From an uncultured Prochlorococcus sp. (GTDB taxonomy: Bacteria > Cyanobacteriota > Cyanobacteriia > PCC-6307 > Cyanobiaceae): 17,496 nucleotides of DNA. This document shows positions 6,799 to 13,609 of the stretch, piece by piece; positions within the stretch are counted from its first letter, which is position 1, and each line of letters starts with the position of its first letter. The notes under the pieces were generated by a model. That model made no database searches, was not told the origin of the DNA, and saw nothing but the letters and a program-made list of their open reading frames with translations. Location: NCBI GenBank assembly GCA_902600395.1, contig CACKJL010000020.1, positions 1 to 17,496 of the forward strand, in the 5' to 3' direction. The position numbers and the translations under genes are program-made.

Positions 6799-6972
6799 TT
6801 AAAGGCCATTATCTTCAATATTTTTTGCAATACTCCTAAGAAGTTCGACGATATCAGAATCTTCGCATTGAGTATCTTCTTTAAGCAAAATGCACTCGTC
6901 TCTAATACTTACATTAGTACTCCACCATATACCTGAACTATTGGTATCGTCCCATTCAAATCTTTCAGACAT
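6799..6972 (-). CDS. Acidic 57-residue hypothetical protein
   Basis: A clean frame from the ATG at 6972 to the TAA at 6799 encodes a soluble acidic protein. It begins SERFEWDDTNSSGIWWSTN and ends in a helix (SDIVELLRSIAKNIEDNG). The balanced composition, with two adjacent tryptophans and two cysteines (DECILL, TQCEDS), is not what random AT-rich DNA gives, so I consider it a real gene. It lies 127 bases downstream of the photolyase-family gene on the same strand, and its end faces the iminopeptidase gene. No family is recognised. Confidence 0.65.
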   Translation of the reverse strand: MSERFEWDDTNSSGIWWSTNVSIRDECILLKEDTQCEDSDIVELLRSIAKNIEDNGL

Positions 6973-7099
6973 AATTAATAAATTCTAATAAATACATTAA
7001 AGCTTGCATTACTTCATCGTGGATTTATGTATTCAATTTCAAAATTTAAAAAACTTTCCTATGCATTAAAAAGAATCTTAAAATTTCTGACAATAAAAT

Positions 7100-8596
7100 T
7101 TAGAAGTCTAATTTCAGTTCGTATTGTATTTCCTTTTCCTTAGAAACAATTTTTTTATTATTTATATTTTTTCTAAGCCTTTTTCTAGAGCCATGTTTTA
7201 AATAAATTTCTTTTGAGATATCCCAATATCCATCCTTTTTAGTGATTTCCTGAATTTTCCTCTTTGCAGTTTTAGTGCTATTTGGGATGTCAATTATTGG
7301 TCTTATGTAATTAATTTTTTCATATTCTTCTTTATTAAATCTAGATAATAGCCATGGTTCATGAATGAAATTAAGTGATATATCCTTTAATTCTGGTATC
7401 CATTTTTTTATAAATTTCCCTTGAGGATCATGATCTTTCCCCTGCTTAATAGGATTATAAATTCTATTAGTATTTATAGATGTAGTTCCAGATTGCATTT
7501 GACATTGGTTCCAATGTATTCCAGGCTCATAATCTACAAACTTATTTGCTAATTCAGATCCTGAATCTTGCCATGGTAGCCATAAATTATAGCTAGCAAA
7601 AGACATTAACATAGCTCGCATCCTAAAGTTAATCCATCCATTGAAATTTAATGAGCGCATACATGCATCTATAAAAGGAAAGCCCGTATTACCTGAACTC
7701 CATAAATTTAGAAATTCATTATTTTTTTCTCTAATATCATTAAAAAAATGATGGAATTCCCTAAACTCAAGTTCTGGTTCACTTTCAAGTTTCTGAATAA
7801 AATGACAATGCCAAGTTAATCTGCTTTTTAACATCCTGGAATTATTGTTTTTTGATATATTTGCCTTTTTAAAAATTTCTTTTAATGAAATGCATCCCCA
7901 ACAAATATATGGGGATAGTCTTGTACAACTATCAAATGATTTTTCTGGGCTAGATATATCTTTTGAATAAGAATCTAATTTATTAATAAAGAAGTATTGC
8001 ATTCTCTCTAAACCTTTCTTTCTTCCACCTTGCATTCTTCCCGGACAAGTTTCTTTTTTAAAGGTAAAAATTTCGTCTGAAGGTATTTCTCCAATATTAA
8101 AGTTAATAGAATTAATTCTTAATGGAGCTTTAAGTAAGTTTTTTTCGGAATTTTCTTGCCACTTTTTAGACCAATTATTCCTATCTAAATTTCCTCTAAA
8201 AACTGAAAATTGTAGAAATTCCTTCCAAATAATATTTTTGCTTAAAGCCCATTCTCTTACTTTTTGATCTCTTTTATAAGTAAGCCAATCTCCGGTTTCT
8301 TGATGGCTATAAATACCTTTGATTTTAAATTTTGAACTAATTTCATCAAAAATACTAATAACATTGCCAGTCCTAATAATTAATGGTTGTCCAATCTCAG
8401 CAAGTGCATTTCTTAAATCTATTAAACTTTCTTTGCAAAATTGCCATTGTCTATCTGAATGAGTATTTTGGCTCCAAATATCTAACTCAATAATATAAAT
8501 AGGTAAAATATCATTATCTTTTATAGCCTCACAGAGAGCTTCGTTATCAAAAATTCTTAAATCTTTCTTAAACCATAAGATATTTATTTCTTTCAT
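7100..8596 (-). CDS. Photolyase/cryptochrome-family flavoprotein
   Basis: The N-terminal half is an alpha/beta antenna domain starting ILWFKKDLRIFDNEAL (residues 6-21). The C-terminal half is the FAD-binding helical domain. Its signatures are TRLSPYICWG (225-234), SRLTWHCHFIQKL (258-270), TGFPFIDACMRSL (304-316) and NFRMRAMLMSFASYNLWLPW (323-342). The last is YEPGIHWNQCQMQSGT (356-371), ahead of RIYNPIKQGKDHDPQGKFI (378-396). Photolyases repair UV-made pyrimidine dimers with blue light, while cryptochromes sense light. The family is certain but the substrate is not, because the segment around the flavin (QCQMQSGTTS) differs from E. coli PhrB. The 498-residue length is normal. A basic tail of about 35 residues follows the domain. 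It is divergent from tenA. Confidence 0.88.
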   Translation of the reverse strand: MKEINILWFKKDLRIFDNEALCEAIKDNDILPIYIIELDIWSQNTHSDRQWQFCKESLIDLRNALAEIGQPLIIRTGNVISIFDEISSKFKIKGIYSHQETGDWLTYKRDQKVREWALSKNIIWKEFLQFSVFRGNLDRNNWSKKWQENSEKNLLKAPLRINSINFNIGEIPSDEIFTFKKETCPGRMQGGRKKGLERMQYFFINKLDSYSKDISSPEKSFDSCTRLSPYICWGCISLKEIFKKANISKNNNSRMLKSRLTWHCHFIQKLESEPELEFREFHHFFNDIREKNNEFLNLWSSGNTGFPFIDACMRSLNFNGWINFRMRAMLMSFASYNLWLPWQDSGSELANKFVDYEPGIHWNQCQMQSGTTSINTNRIYNPIKQGKDHDPQGKFIKKWIPELKDISLNFIHEPWLLSRFNKEEYEKINYIRPIIDIPNSTKTAKRKIQEITKKDGYWDISKEIYLKHGSRKRLRKNINNKKIVSKEKEIQYELKLDF

Positions 8597-8607
8597 AATT
8601 TTTTCTT

Positions 8608-8631
8608 TTAATCTTAGAAAAATAAGATTAA
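8608..8631. promoter_or_regulatory. Inverted repeat in the divergent phr-like/tenA promoter region
   Basis: TTAATCTTA (8608-8616) and TAAGATTAA (8623-8631) form a perfect 9-base inverted repeat with a 6-base loop. It sits in the 87-base space between the oppositely oriented photolyase-family gene and tenA. It could be an operator for both promoters or simply a leader hairpin of the photolyase-family mRNA. Only the sequence and position support it. Confidence 0.35.
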
Positions 8632-8683
8632 GTTTGTAGGTAAAAAATATATAAAAATTTTAGAATAACTAAAAATCCAAAAA

Positions 8684-9307
8684 ATGAAAATAACAAAAAA
8701 ACTTTGGGAGGATAATTATGAGATTGCTTTACTAAGTTTAAATACAAAATTTGTTCAAGGTCTAAAGAATGGAAGTCTTCCTAAAAATATATTTCAAGAA
8801 TATTTAGCTCAAGATTATTTCTTTTTAGAGACTTTTGCTAAGGCTTATGGTCTTGCTGTTTCCAAATCAAAAGATAAGTACTCAATAAGGAAGTTAAGTG
8901 AACTGTTAATGGGCGTTTCAGAGGAGTTAATACTTCATGAAACGTATGCAAAAGAATGGGATATTGATTTGTCTAATAATTATATAAAGAAAGCCACTAA
9001 AAATTATACAGATTTTCTTGATGATACTTCCAAAAGACTTAGCTCCGTTGAAATAATGTTTGCAATGACTCCATGTATGAGACTTTATTCTTGGATAGGA
9101 AAAAGTTTGTATAAGGAGGATTTTGACATTAAATATAAAGAATGGATAATTACTTATTCTGATGAGAGCTTTGAAAAGCTAGCAGATTCACTTGAAAATC
9201 TTATTGAGACTAATAAAGAAACATATGATATTAATCACGCCAAATATTTATACAGGAGAGCTATGGAATTGGAGTTAGATTTTTTTAATGCATATTCAGA
9301 TTTCTGA
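8684..9307 (+). CDS. tenA: TenA-family aminopyrimidine aminohydrolase (thiaminase II)
   Basis: TenA hydrolyses degraded thiamin pyrimidines (such as aminomethyl-HMP) to HMP for salvage. The 207-residue all-helical protein matches the family length. Asp44 in LAQDYFFLETF aligns with the substrate-binding Asp44 of B. subtilis TenA. Cys131 in MTPCMRLYSWIG is the catalytic cysteine, placing it in the TenA_C group. Tyr158 and a C-terminal Glu (AMELELDFF, residue 195 or 197) complete the site. It is 49 bases ahead of thiD on the same strand, which directly supports pyrimidine salvage, since ThiD phosphorylates HMP. No TPP riboswitch is visible upstream. The start at the ATG at 8684 is well supported by the family N-terminus. 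Confidence 0.93.
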   Translation: MKITKKLWEDNYEIALLSLNTKFVQGLKNGSLPKNIFQEYLAQDYFFLETFAKAYGLAVSKSKDKYSIRKLSELLMGVSEELILHETYAKEWDIDLSNNYIKKATKNYTDFLDDTSKRLSSVEIMFAMTPCMRLYSWIGKSLYKEDFDIKYKEWIITYSDESFEKLADSLENLIETNKETYDINHAKYLYRRAMELELDFFNAYSDF

Positions 9308-9356
9308 TTTAAATTAAAATTTATTTATAGTACTTTCAAAAACGAGTTAATAAATT

Positions 9357-10136
9357 ATGTATTCTAAAATTGCACTATCAATAGGCGGTAGTGACTCCGG
9401 TGGTGGAGCAGGCATACAGGCTGACTTGAGAACTTTCATGGCTCTTAAAGTACATGGATGTTCTGTTATTACATGTATTACCGCACAAAATAGTATAGAG
9501 GTTACATGCGTTCAACCAGTAGAGAAGAATACTTTATTAAGTCAATTGGATACTTTATTTGCTGATTTTGGTATTGATGCCTTAAAAACTGGAATGTTAT
9601 TAAATGAAAGGATAATTAATGATACTGCTTCAAAATTAAATACATACAAAATAACCAAAATTATTGACCCAGTAATGGTTACAAGAACTGGTTCTAAATT
9701 ACTTGAAGATTCTGCTATTAATGCTTATAAAAAACTCTTATTACCAATTGCGGATTTGGTAACTCCAAATATTTATGAAGCGAATCTACTTTCTGGTTTA
9801 GAAATAAGGAGTAAAGAAGATATCGAAAATTCAGCAAGAAAAATTATTGGTCTTGGAGCTAAAGCGGTACTTATAAAAGGTGGCGGTTTAAAAGATATGA
9901 AAGGGAAGGATTTTTTCCTTGACTTAAATGGTAGAAAAGAGTGGCTATTTAATAATTTTATAAATACAAAAAATACCCATGGTAGCGGTTGTACTTTGAG
10001 TGCTGCTATTTGTGGTTACAAGGCTTTAGGTTTTGATCTATTTGATTCCATACAAAAAGCGAAATTATTTGTTGAGAAATCTTTAGACAATTCTTATAAA
10101 ATAGGATCTGGCCCTGGTCCCTTAGGCCATTATTAA
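9357..10136 (+). CDS. thiD: Hydroxymethylpyrimidine/phosphomethylpyrimidine kinase
   Basis: ThiD phosphorylates HMP and then HMP phosphate to the pyrophosphate used by thiamin-phosphate synthase. The 259-residue ribokinase-fold protein shows GGSDSGGGAGIQAD (residues 10-23) for the substrate site. DPVMV (104-108), TPN (136-138) and KGG (174-176) follow. The ATP/anion-hole motif THGSGCTLSAA is near residues 207-217, with the catalytic Cys at 212. The length and motif order are typical and it has no fused ThiE. Placement directly after tenA makes a two-gene pyrimidine salvage and activation operon. The ATG at 9357 fits the family start. Downstream it converges on a small minus-strand gene. Confidence 0.96.
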   Translation: MYSKIALSIGGSDSGGGAGIQADLRTFMALKVHGCSVITCITAQNSIEVTCVQPVEKNTLLSQLDTLFADFGIDALKTGMLLNERIINDTASKLNTYKITKIIDPVMVTRTGSKLLEDSAINAYKKLLLPIADLVTPNIYEANLLSGLEIRSKEDIENSARKIIGLGAKAVLIKGGGLKDMKGKDFFLDLNGRKEWLFNNFINTKNTHGSGCTLSAAICGYKALGFDLFDSIQKAKLFVEKSLDNSYKIGSGPGPLGHY

Positions 10137-10154
10137 TTATTTATAGAAGTGTAG

Positions 10155-10340
10155 TTAGAACCACCATTTTCTGTAAGGCTTTTTTAAAAATAAGATTTCT
10201 TCAGTCTCCCATCCTCCCTCCAACCACTCAAGATGCTCAAGTAATAAAGACTCACTTTCCCTTTTGCTTAATTGCCCAATTCTATTAGCAATACCATCGA
10301 ACCTTACTTTCATCAATTCCTCAATCTTGATGTTATTCAT
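10155..10340 (-). CDS. Small helical hypothetical protein, 61 aa
   Basis: The protein starts at the ATG at 10340 (MNNIKIEELMKVRFDGIANR). It has a charged helical centre with LSKRESESLLLEHLEWLEGG and ends with an aromatic basic tail (KKPYRKWWF). There is no membrane segment. It faces thiD with a gap of 18 bases. The mixed composition and tryptophan content support a real gene. I do not know the family. Confidence 0.6.
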   Translation of the reverse strand: MNNIKIEELMKVRFDGIANRIGQLSKRESESLLLEHLEWLEGGWETEEILFLKKPYRKWWF

Positions 10341-10523
10341 AGGTTAAATAATAAATTTTTTCTACTCTTACTTGTATACATTTTCTTGTCAACGATTTAA
10401 TTTTATTTGTTTACTAGCAGTTCTTAAATATGTATTAAATACAACTTTTTAAAACAGATAGTAATTAAGACTTATTCACATAGATTTAATTAAAGACTAA
10501 ATTTATAAAAAAATACTTTAACT

Positions 10524-10667
10524 ATGAATAAAGAAGAAACAGCAAAGCAAAAAACTATTTTAAATGTAGGCTATTGTGAAACGACCTCTGAATGGCTTAA
10601 TAGAATCATTACTGAACTGGCAGATGAAAATAAAAATTTTGTAGATTTGTCAGTTATCTGTGCTTAA
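10524..10667 (+). CDS. 47-residue hypothetical protein
   Basis: The frame from the ATG at 10524 to the TAA at 10667 encodes a soluble acidic protein. It begins MNKEETAKQKTILNVGYCET and ends VDLSVICA. The middle (SEWLNRIITELADENKN) looks like one amphipathic helix. It contains two cysteines. Codon use fits the neighbours. It lies 82 bases upstream of the cupin gene on the same strand. No family is recognised. Confidence 0.5.
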   Translation: MNKEETAKQKTILNVGYCETTSEWLNRIITELADENKNFVDLSVICA

Positions 10668-10749
10668 TTTTTTAGAAAATATAGTTAATTTTGATTTATT
10701 TACAGTTAGCTTTTAATTATAAGGGAAATTTTAAAGATATTTTTGTGAT

Positions 10750-11217
10750 GTGAATCCTAATAAAAAAAACATAGAAATAATTAAACAATTTAATTTATCT
10801 CCTCATCCTGAGGGTGGATGGTTTAGAGAGATAGTAAGGAGTGAGAATTCTCTAATGAGGGAAGATGGCCAAAGTAGAAACTTTATTACGGGAATTTATT
10901 ATCTTTTGGAGAGAGATGCAAAAAGTGCTTGGCACAGAGTAAAAAATGCTGATGAAATTTGGATTTATTTAAGGGGCGATCCTCTGAATTTATGGTGCCT
11001 AGATAATGATAATAAGTTAATAAGAAATTTAATTTTAGATTCCAATAATCCAGTAGAAATGATCCCATCTGGATATTGGCAAGCTGCAAAAAGTACAGGC
11101 GAATTTACTTTAGTGAGTTGTTGTGTTGGCCCGGGCTTTGATTTTAAGGATTTTGAATTACTCAGAAAAACAAACCATACTTCTAGATTGGATAAAGCAA
11201 TTAATGATCTTATTTGA
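10750..11217 (+). CDS. DUF985-family cupin protein
   Basis: The 155-residue protein carries the DUF985 (cupin_5) pattern. It has HPEGGWFRE near the N-terminus (residues 19-27) and ITGIYYLLERDAKSAWHRVK (46-65). ADEIWIYLRGDPL (67-79), PSGYWQAA (106-113) and LVSCCVGPGFDFKDFELL (121-138) follow. These make a small beta-barrel with conserved histidines that could bind a metal or sugar-like ligand. The enzymatic function of the family is not established to my knowledge. Translation probably starts at the GTG at 10750, because a nearby ATG at 10748 stops at once. The protein is complete and cytosolic. Confidence 0.85.
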   Translation: MNPNKKNIEIIKQFNLSPHPEGGWFREIVRSENSLMREDGQSRNFITGIYYLLERDAKSAWHRVKNADEIWIYLRGDPLNLWCLDNDNKLIRNLILDSNNPVEMIPSGYWQAAKSTGEFTLVSCCVGPGFDFKDFELLRKTNHTSRLDKAINDLI

Positions 11218-11252
11218 GACATTTTTTGGTTTATATTATTGAAATTATCCTC

Positions 11253-11281
11253 TAGATTGATAAGGCTACTCAATCAATCTA
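11253..11281. repeat. 8-base inverted repeat upstream of the 11288 gene
   Basis: TAGATTGA (11253-11260) and TCAATCTA (11274-11281) are perfect inverted copies separated by 13 bases. They end 6 bases before the ATG at 11288. The arrangement could be an operator or an mRNA hairpin that limits translation. There is no T-run, so it is not a convincing terminator for the cupin gene. Confidence 0.35.
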
Positions 11282-11287
11282 TATTTA

Positions 11288-11665
11288 ATGAATCAAAATT
11301 CTGTCAAAACAATTGGTATTAATGATGAACCAAGAAAAGATTCACACTTAGTATATTTAAATCAGGCTGATGGATTAAAAGGCATCCTTAATAGAGATTT
11401 TGATGAATGGTCTAATTTTGATAGTTGGGAAAGTATTTCAGTTCAGCAATGGATTTTTTCTAGAGCTTTGGAGGTTTTCAGAGGTAAGAAAATTGATATT
11501 AAATGCGACTGTTGTGAACATAATGATTTAATCCCAAATGATTTTGAGAGTATTAAAAAAGAAAAATGTTTTGGTAAAAAAAGTGCTTACATGATTGAAA
11601 AAGTTGTAGATGAAATTGAATTAGCTAAGGCAAGAAGAGAAAGTGATGGAACCTATTCTGCGTAA
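11288..11665 (+). CDS. Soluble hypothetical protein with a cysteine cluster, 125 aa
   Basis: The protein has a polar N-terminus, then DGLKGILNRDFDEWSNFDSW. A helix (SVQQWIFSRALEVFRG) precedes the cluster IDIKCDCCEHND, whose three Cys and one His could bind zinc or a cofactor; a fourth cysteine lies at KEKCFG. The C-terminal 30 residues form a charged helix (IEKVVDEIELAKARRESDG). No membrane part or known family is recognised. An inverted repeat lies immediately upstream. The ATG at 11288 is the only sensible start. Metal binding is a guess. Confidence 0.7.
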   Translation: MNQNSVKTIGINDEPRKDSHLVYLNQADGLKGILNRDFDEWSNFDSWESISVQQWIFSRALEVFRGKKIDIKCDCCEHNDLIPNDFESIKKEKCFGKKSAYMIEKVVDEIELAKARRESDGTYSA

Positions 11666-11701
11666 GATTCATTAATATCAATGGAGTGAAAAATCTTTTA
11701 T

Positions 11702-11884
11702 TTACCAGTGAAAATTATCAGAAGAACCAATCGTTAAATTTCTAGTGGACATCTTATGGAACTTAAAGTGTACCGAATCACTGAACTCCTTTTCATCTGA
11801 GTAATTCACAAGATCCACTGGGTCAATGTTTTCATCGAACCATGCATCATATTCAATATGGTTTGGTTCAGCAAAATAACTCAT
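11702..11884 (-). CDS. Acidic hypothetical protein, second gene of a coupled pair
   Basis: From the ATG at 11884 the product is 60 residues (MSYFAEPNHIEYDAWFDENI), rich in Asp, Glu and aromatics, ending FKFHKMSTRNLTIGSSDNFHW by pieces. There is no membrane segment. Its ATG overlaps the TGA of the upstream gene as ATGA (11881-11884), the usual sign of translational coupling. A longer reading from a TTG two codons earlier is possible but loses the clean overlap. I recognise no family. The pair probably works together. Confidence 0.65.
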   Translation of the reverse strand: MSYFAEPNHIEYDAWFDENIDPVDLVNYSDEKEFSDSVHFKFHKMSTRNLTIGSSDNFHW

Positions 11885-12057
11885 ATACAATTAATAGCTT
11901 CCAAAAAACCTATAAACGGTACATGCGATACCAAATTAAAATTCTTAATTTTTAGATAATCTATATTTTTAACTTGTTCATCAAGATTAGTTTCTAAAAA
12001 GATAGGAGAAATATCTATAAATTCATGTCTCTCAATACATCCATGATTTATATCCAT
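11881..12057 (-). CDS. Hypothetical protein, first gene of a coupled pair
   Basis: The frame from the ATG at 12057 encodes 58 residues (MDINHGCIERHEFIDISPIF). The end, VSHVPFIGFLEAINCI, is hydrophobic and could be a short amphipathic or membrane-associated segment. A GTG at 12063 would add two residues. The same frame stays open upstream for about 28 codons with no ATG, so a longer ancestral form is possible. It overlaps the next gene by four bases (ATGA). The function is unknown. Confidence 0.5.
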   Translation of the reverse strand: MDINHGCIERHEFIDISPIFLETNLDEQVKNIDYLKIKNFNLVSHVPFIGFLEAINCI

Positions 12058-12104
12058 CCCCACTTCACAATCAAGGATGGGAAGATGAACCAGTGCATAG
12101 CCAT
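12048..12104 (-). CDS. Possible 18-residue membrane peptide overlapping the coupled pair
   Basis: The frame ending at the TAA at 12048-12050 reads MAMHWFIFPSLIVKWGWI from the ATG at 12104. Further sense upstream (PNFVLKILYGTPVTF) has no start codon. The tryptophan-rich hydrophobic sequence is striking and it lies downstream of two other microprotein genes on the same strand. It overlaps the start of the 12057 gene in another frame. It may be a real micropeptide or the C-terminus of a gene that lost its start. Confidence 0.25.
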   Translation of the reverse strand: MAMHWFIFPSLIVKWGWI

Positions 12105-12193
12105 GAACGTAACAGGAGTTCCATATAAGATCTTTAAAACAAAATTAGGATATAGCAGAGTTTAAGGATAAGAGTATTAACTAATTAATTCGT

Positions 12194-12313
12194 CTAAATT
12201 ATTAATAAGAATCTGAGTGCTAGAGGTAACCATAGACAGAGAAGAAGCATTAGTAAAATAGTAATAGCATGGATATTTGGAATGTAATGCTCTTTTAAAA
12301 TTTGTGTTTTCAT
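12194..12313 (-). CDS. 39-residue membrane microprotein
   Basis: The frame from the ATG at 12313 to the TAG at 12194 begins MKTQILKEHYIPNIHAI and continues into a strongly hydrophobic helix (TILLMLLLCLWLPLALRF). The polar N-terminus is followed by one transmembrane segment. It starts 3 bases after the stop of the 29-aa microprotein at 12317-12406, so the two are almost certainly a transcription unit if real. The function is unknown. Confidence 0.5.
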   Translation of the reverse strand: MKTQILKEHYIPNIHAITILLMLLLCLWLPLALRFLLII

Positions 12314-12316
12314 AAT

Positions 12317-12406
12317 TTATCCCGCCTTCTTAAGTTTGATTTCTCTTCTGATAAGCAATGCAATAACTACAACACACATGTTCATTAGAAATATGTCTAA
12401 TGGCAT
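12317..12406 (-). CDS. 29-residue membrane microprotein, first of a tandem pair
   Basis: The frame from the ATG at 12406 to the TAA at 12317 has a helix (DIFLMNMCVVVIALLI) and a basic tail (RREIKLKKAG), the usual form of cyanobacterial single-helix microproteins. It is separated by three bases from the 39-residue gene. The positive tail predicts C-in topology. No match to a known photosystem small subunit comes to mind. Confidence 0.5.
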   Translation of the reverse strand: MPLDIFLMNMCVVVIALLIRREIKLKKAG

Positions 12407-12547
12407 TTAATAAAAAAGTCTCTACTTAATTAATAGCAAGATTTTAGATCCACGAATCAAGAAATGATTACTAATAGTTATTGGCTTAATAAAATAAATT
12501 TAAAAATTAAATTTATGCTTAAATATCTCAGAACTTTTAATTATTAA

Positions 12548-12847
12548 ATGGCTTATTCAGAAACAAGAATAGTAATAGGTGGTCTAGCCCATGTACCTGT
12601 TCTTATTTTTATAGCCAATTTTATAAAAGGTAAGTTTGGATTTAAAACTGAAGAGACAAAAGATACTGTACTTAAAGGAGAGTCTATTAAAATTATTGAG
12701 CAAAAAAATCCTGTAGTTAAAGCGGGAAAAGCAAAAACTTTAAAGGAACTTTCAAATAAGCTGGATAATATTGAACAGAAGGCTGATGAAGTTTATGAAA
12801 AGGTAAAGAAGAAAAAAAGGACAAGAAGAAAAAAAAAGAATAACTAA
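12548..12847 (+). CDS. Membrane-anchored protein with a lysine-rich C-terminus, 99 aa
   Basis: One hydrophobic segment (IVIGGLAHVPVLIFIANFI, residues 8-26) is followed by a charged region. A predicted coiled coil comes next (TLKELSNKLDNIEQKADEVY). The C-terminus is extremely basic (KKKKRTRRKKKNN), which could bind nucleic acid or acidic lipids. The ATG at 12548 is clear. Its stop codon overlaps by three bases the stop of the decayed minus-strand gene at 12844. The family is not recognised. Confidence 0.65.
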   Translation: MAYSETRIVIGGLAHVPVLIFIANFIKGKFGFKTEETKDTVLKGESIKIIEQKNPVVKAGKAKTLKELSNKLDNIEQKADEVYEKVKKKKRTRRKKKNN

Positions 12848-13195
12848 ATTGAGATCCTATCAAGCATCAATATATCTTGAGCTTGAATTGTATCTCTCTT
12901 ATCTTCATCTTAAGGATCTTTATAAGATTCAATTTCAGCTTGAATTTTTCTCTTGTAAACTCCTTTGATGTAGTCAATTTCTCAACTCTCTTTATTCAAG
13001 AGTGAGAATGGTGATCTTTTTTAAGTTCATAACTTTCTCTTAATAAATAAGTTTTGATTAGCTCCAGTTCTTATCAGATTCGACGAAGCTATCTAACGTT
13101 TGCTGATTCCTGATTTCTTCCTCAAGAAGTTCTTCTTTTGATCTTTCTTCAATCTCAGATTTATGATCTTCTTTTAGAGTTAATTTGGTAGACAT
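12844..13195 (-). pseudogene. Decayed gene of about 115 codons, with frameshifts and nonsense codons
   Basis: Three collinear protein-like pieces lie in successive frames. From the ATG at 13195 a 45-residue piece begins MSTKLTLKEDHKSEIEER and ends DKNWS with a stop at 13058. The next frame continues ELIKTYLLRESYELKKDHH to a TGA at 12996. A third frame reads DYIKGVYKRKIQAEIESY, a TAA at 12910, then DEDKRDTIQAQDILMLDR and a final TAG at 12844. All three are charged and helical with compatible composition. Repairing two single-base changes and two stop codons would give one protein of about 115 residues. This pattern of several lesions points to real decay, although the first piece could still be made. 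No family is recognised. Confidence 0.6.
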
Positions 13196-13255
13196 TTGCT
13201 CATGACGACTACAATAATGTTCTAGCTAGTCTGATAAGCCATCTGACTTAAAAAT

Positions 13256-13321
13256 ATGTACGGTTTGAGGTACTACCCCTATACGGATAAAGGATCAACA
13301 ATTGAATTTGAATATGGTTAA
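13256..13321 (+). CDS. Possible 21-residue peptide
   Basis: A short frame reads MYGLRYYPYTDKGSTIEFEY from its ATG to the TAA at 13319-13321. The unusual tyrosine-rich, polar composition and non-AT-driven codons (CCC, ACG, AGG) make it look less random than most frames this size. It has no partner. It could be a peptide, or the last piece of a lost gene. Confidence 0.25.
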   Translation: MYGLRYYPYTDKGSTIEFEYG

Positions 13322-13331
13322 AATCTTTAGA

Positions 13332-13421
13332 TTAGTTTTTTTTCCCTTTAAAAATCATTAGTAAAGGCACACCAATAAGCATAAGACTCCCATCAATTAA
13401 TAAAAAAATATTTAGATTCAT
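13332..13421 (-). CDS. 29-residue membrane microprotein coupled to the 13418 gene
   Basis: The frame starts at the ATG at 13421 (MNLNIFLLIDGSLMLIGVPL) and ends in MIFKGKKN. One hydrophobic helix and a basic tail are present. Its ATG overlaps the TGA of the upstream 63-aa gene as ATGA (13418-13421), so translation is probably coupled. That overlap is the best evidence that it is real. The function is unknown. Confidence 0.55.
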   Translation of the reverse strand: MNLNIFLLIDGSLMLIGVPLLMIFKGKKN

Positions 13422-13609
13422 TTATCCATTTCTTCGGGGGTAGCCCAGTTAAAAGGTATCCCTTTTTTAAATGCCTTTTTTTTCATATCATACATCTCTT
13501 TTCTGATTTTGTTGTAATAGGCCAACTCTTCTGCATCATCAGAACCCAGACCATAATTCATTGTCGCTGCAAGATAAATTCTGTGCATCCGGTATGAGGA
13601 TAGTGACAT
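13418..13609 (-). CDS. Small basic hypothetical protein, 63 aa
   Basis: From the ATG at 13609 the product begins MSLSSYRMHRIYLAATMNYG. It continues with GLGSDDAEELAYYNKIRKEM and ends with FNWATPEEMDK. The protein is soluble and helical, with a mixed charge pattern. A TTG at 13621 would extend it by four residues. The ATG overlaps the stop of the degraded frame at 13609-13611 (TAATG), and its own stop overlaps the next microprotein gene (ATGA). It therefore sits in a string of coupled frames. I do not recognise the family. Confidence 0.65.
   Translation of the reverse strand: MSLSSYRMHRIYLAATMNYGLGSDDAEELAYYNKIRKEMYDMKKKAFKKGIPFNWATPEEMDK

Noticed and set aside
8597..8683. TPP riboswitch before tenA
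   Set aside because: No THI-box elements are present and the space is too short for the full fold plus expression platform.
10886..11273. Minus-strand open frames opposite the cupin gene
   Set aside because: They are antisense to the DUF985 gene, which has clear family motifs; no independent support.
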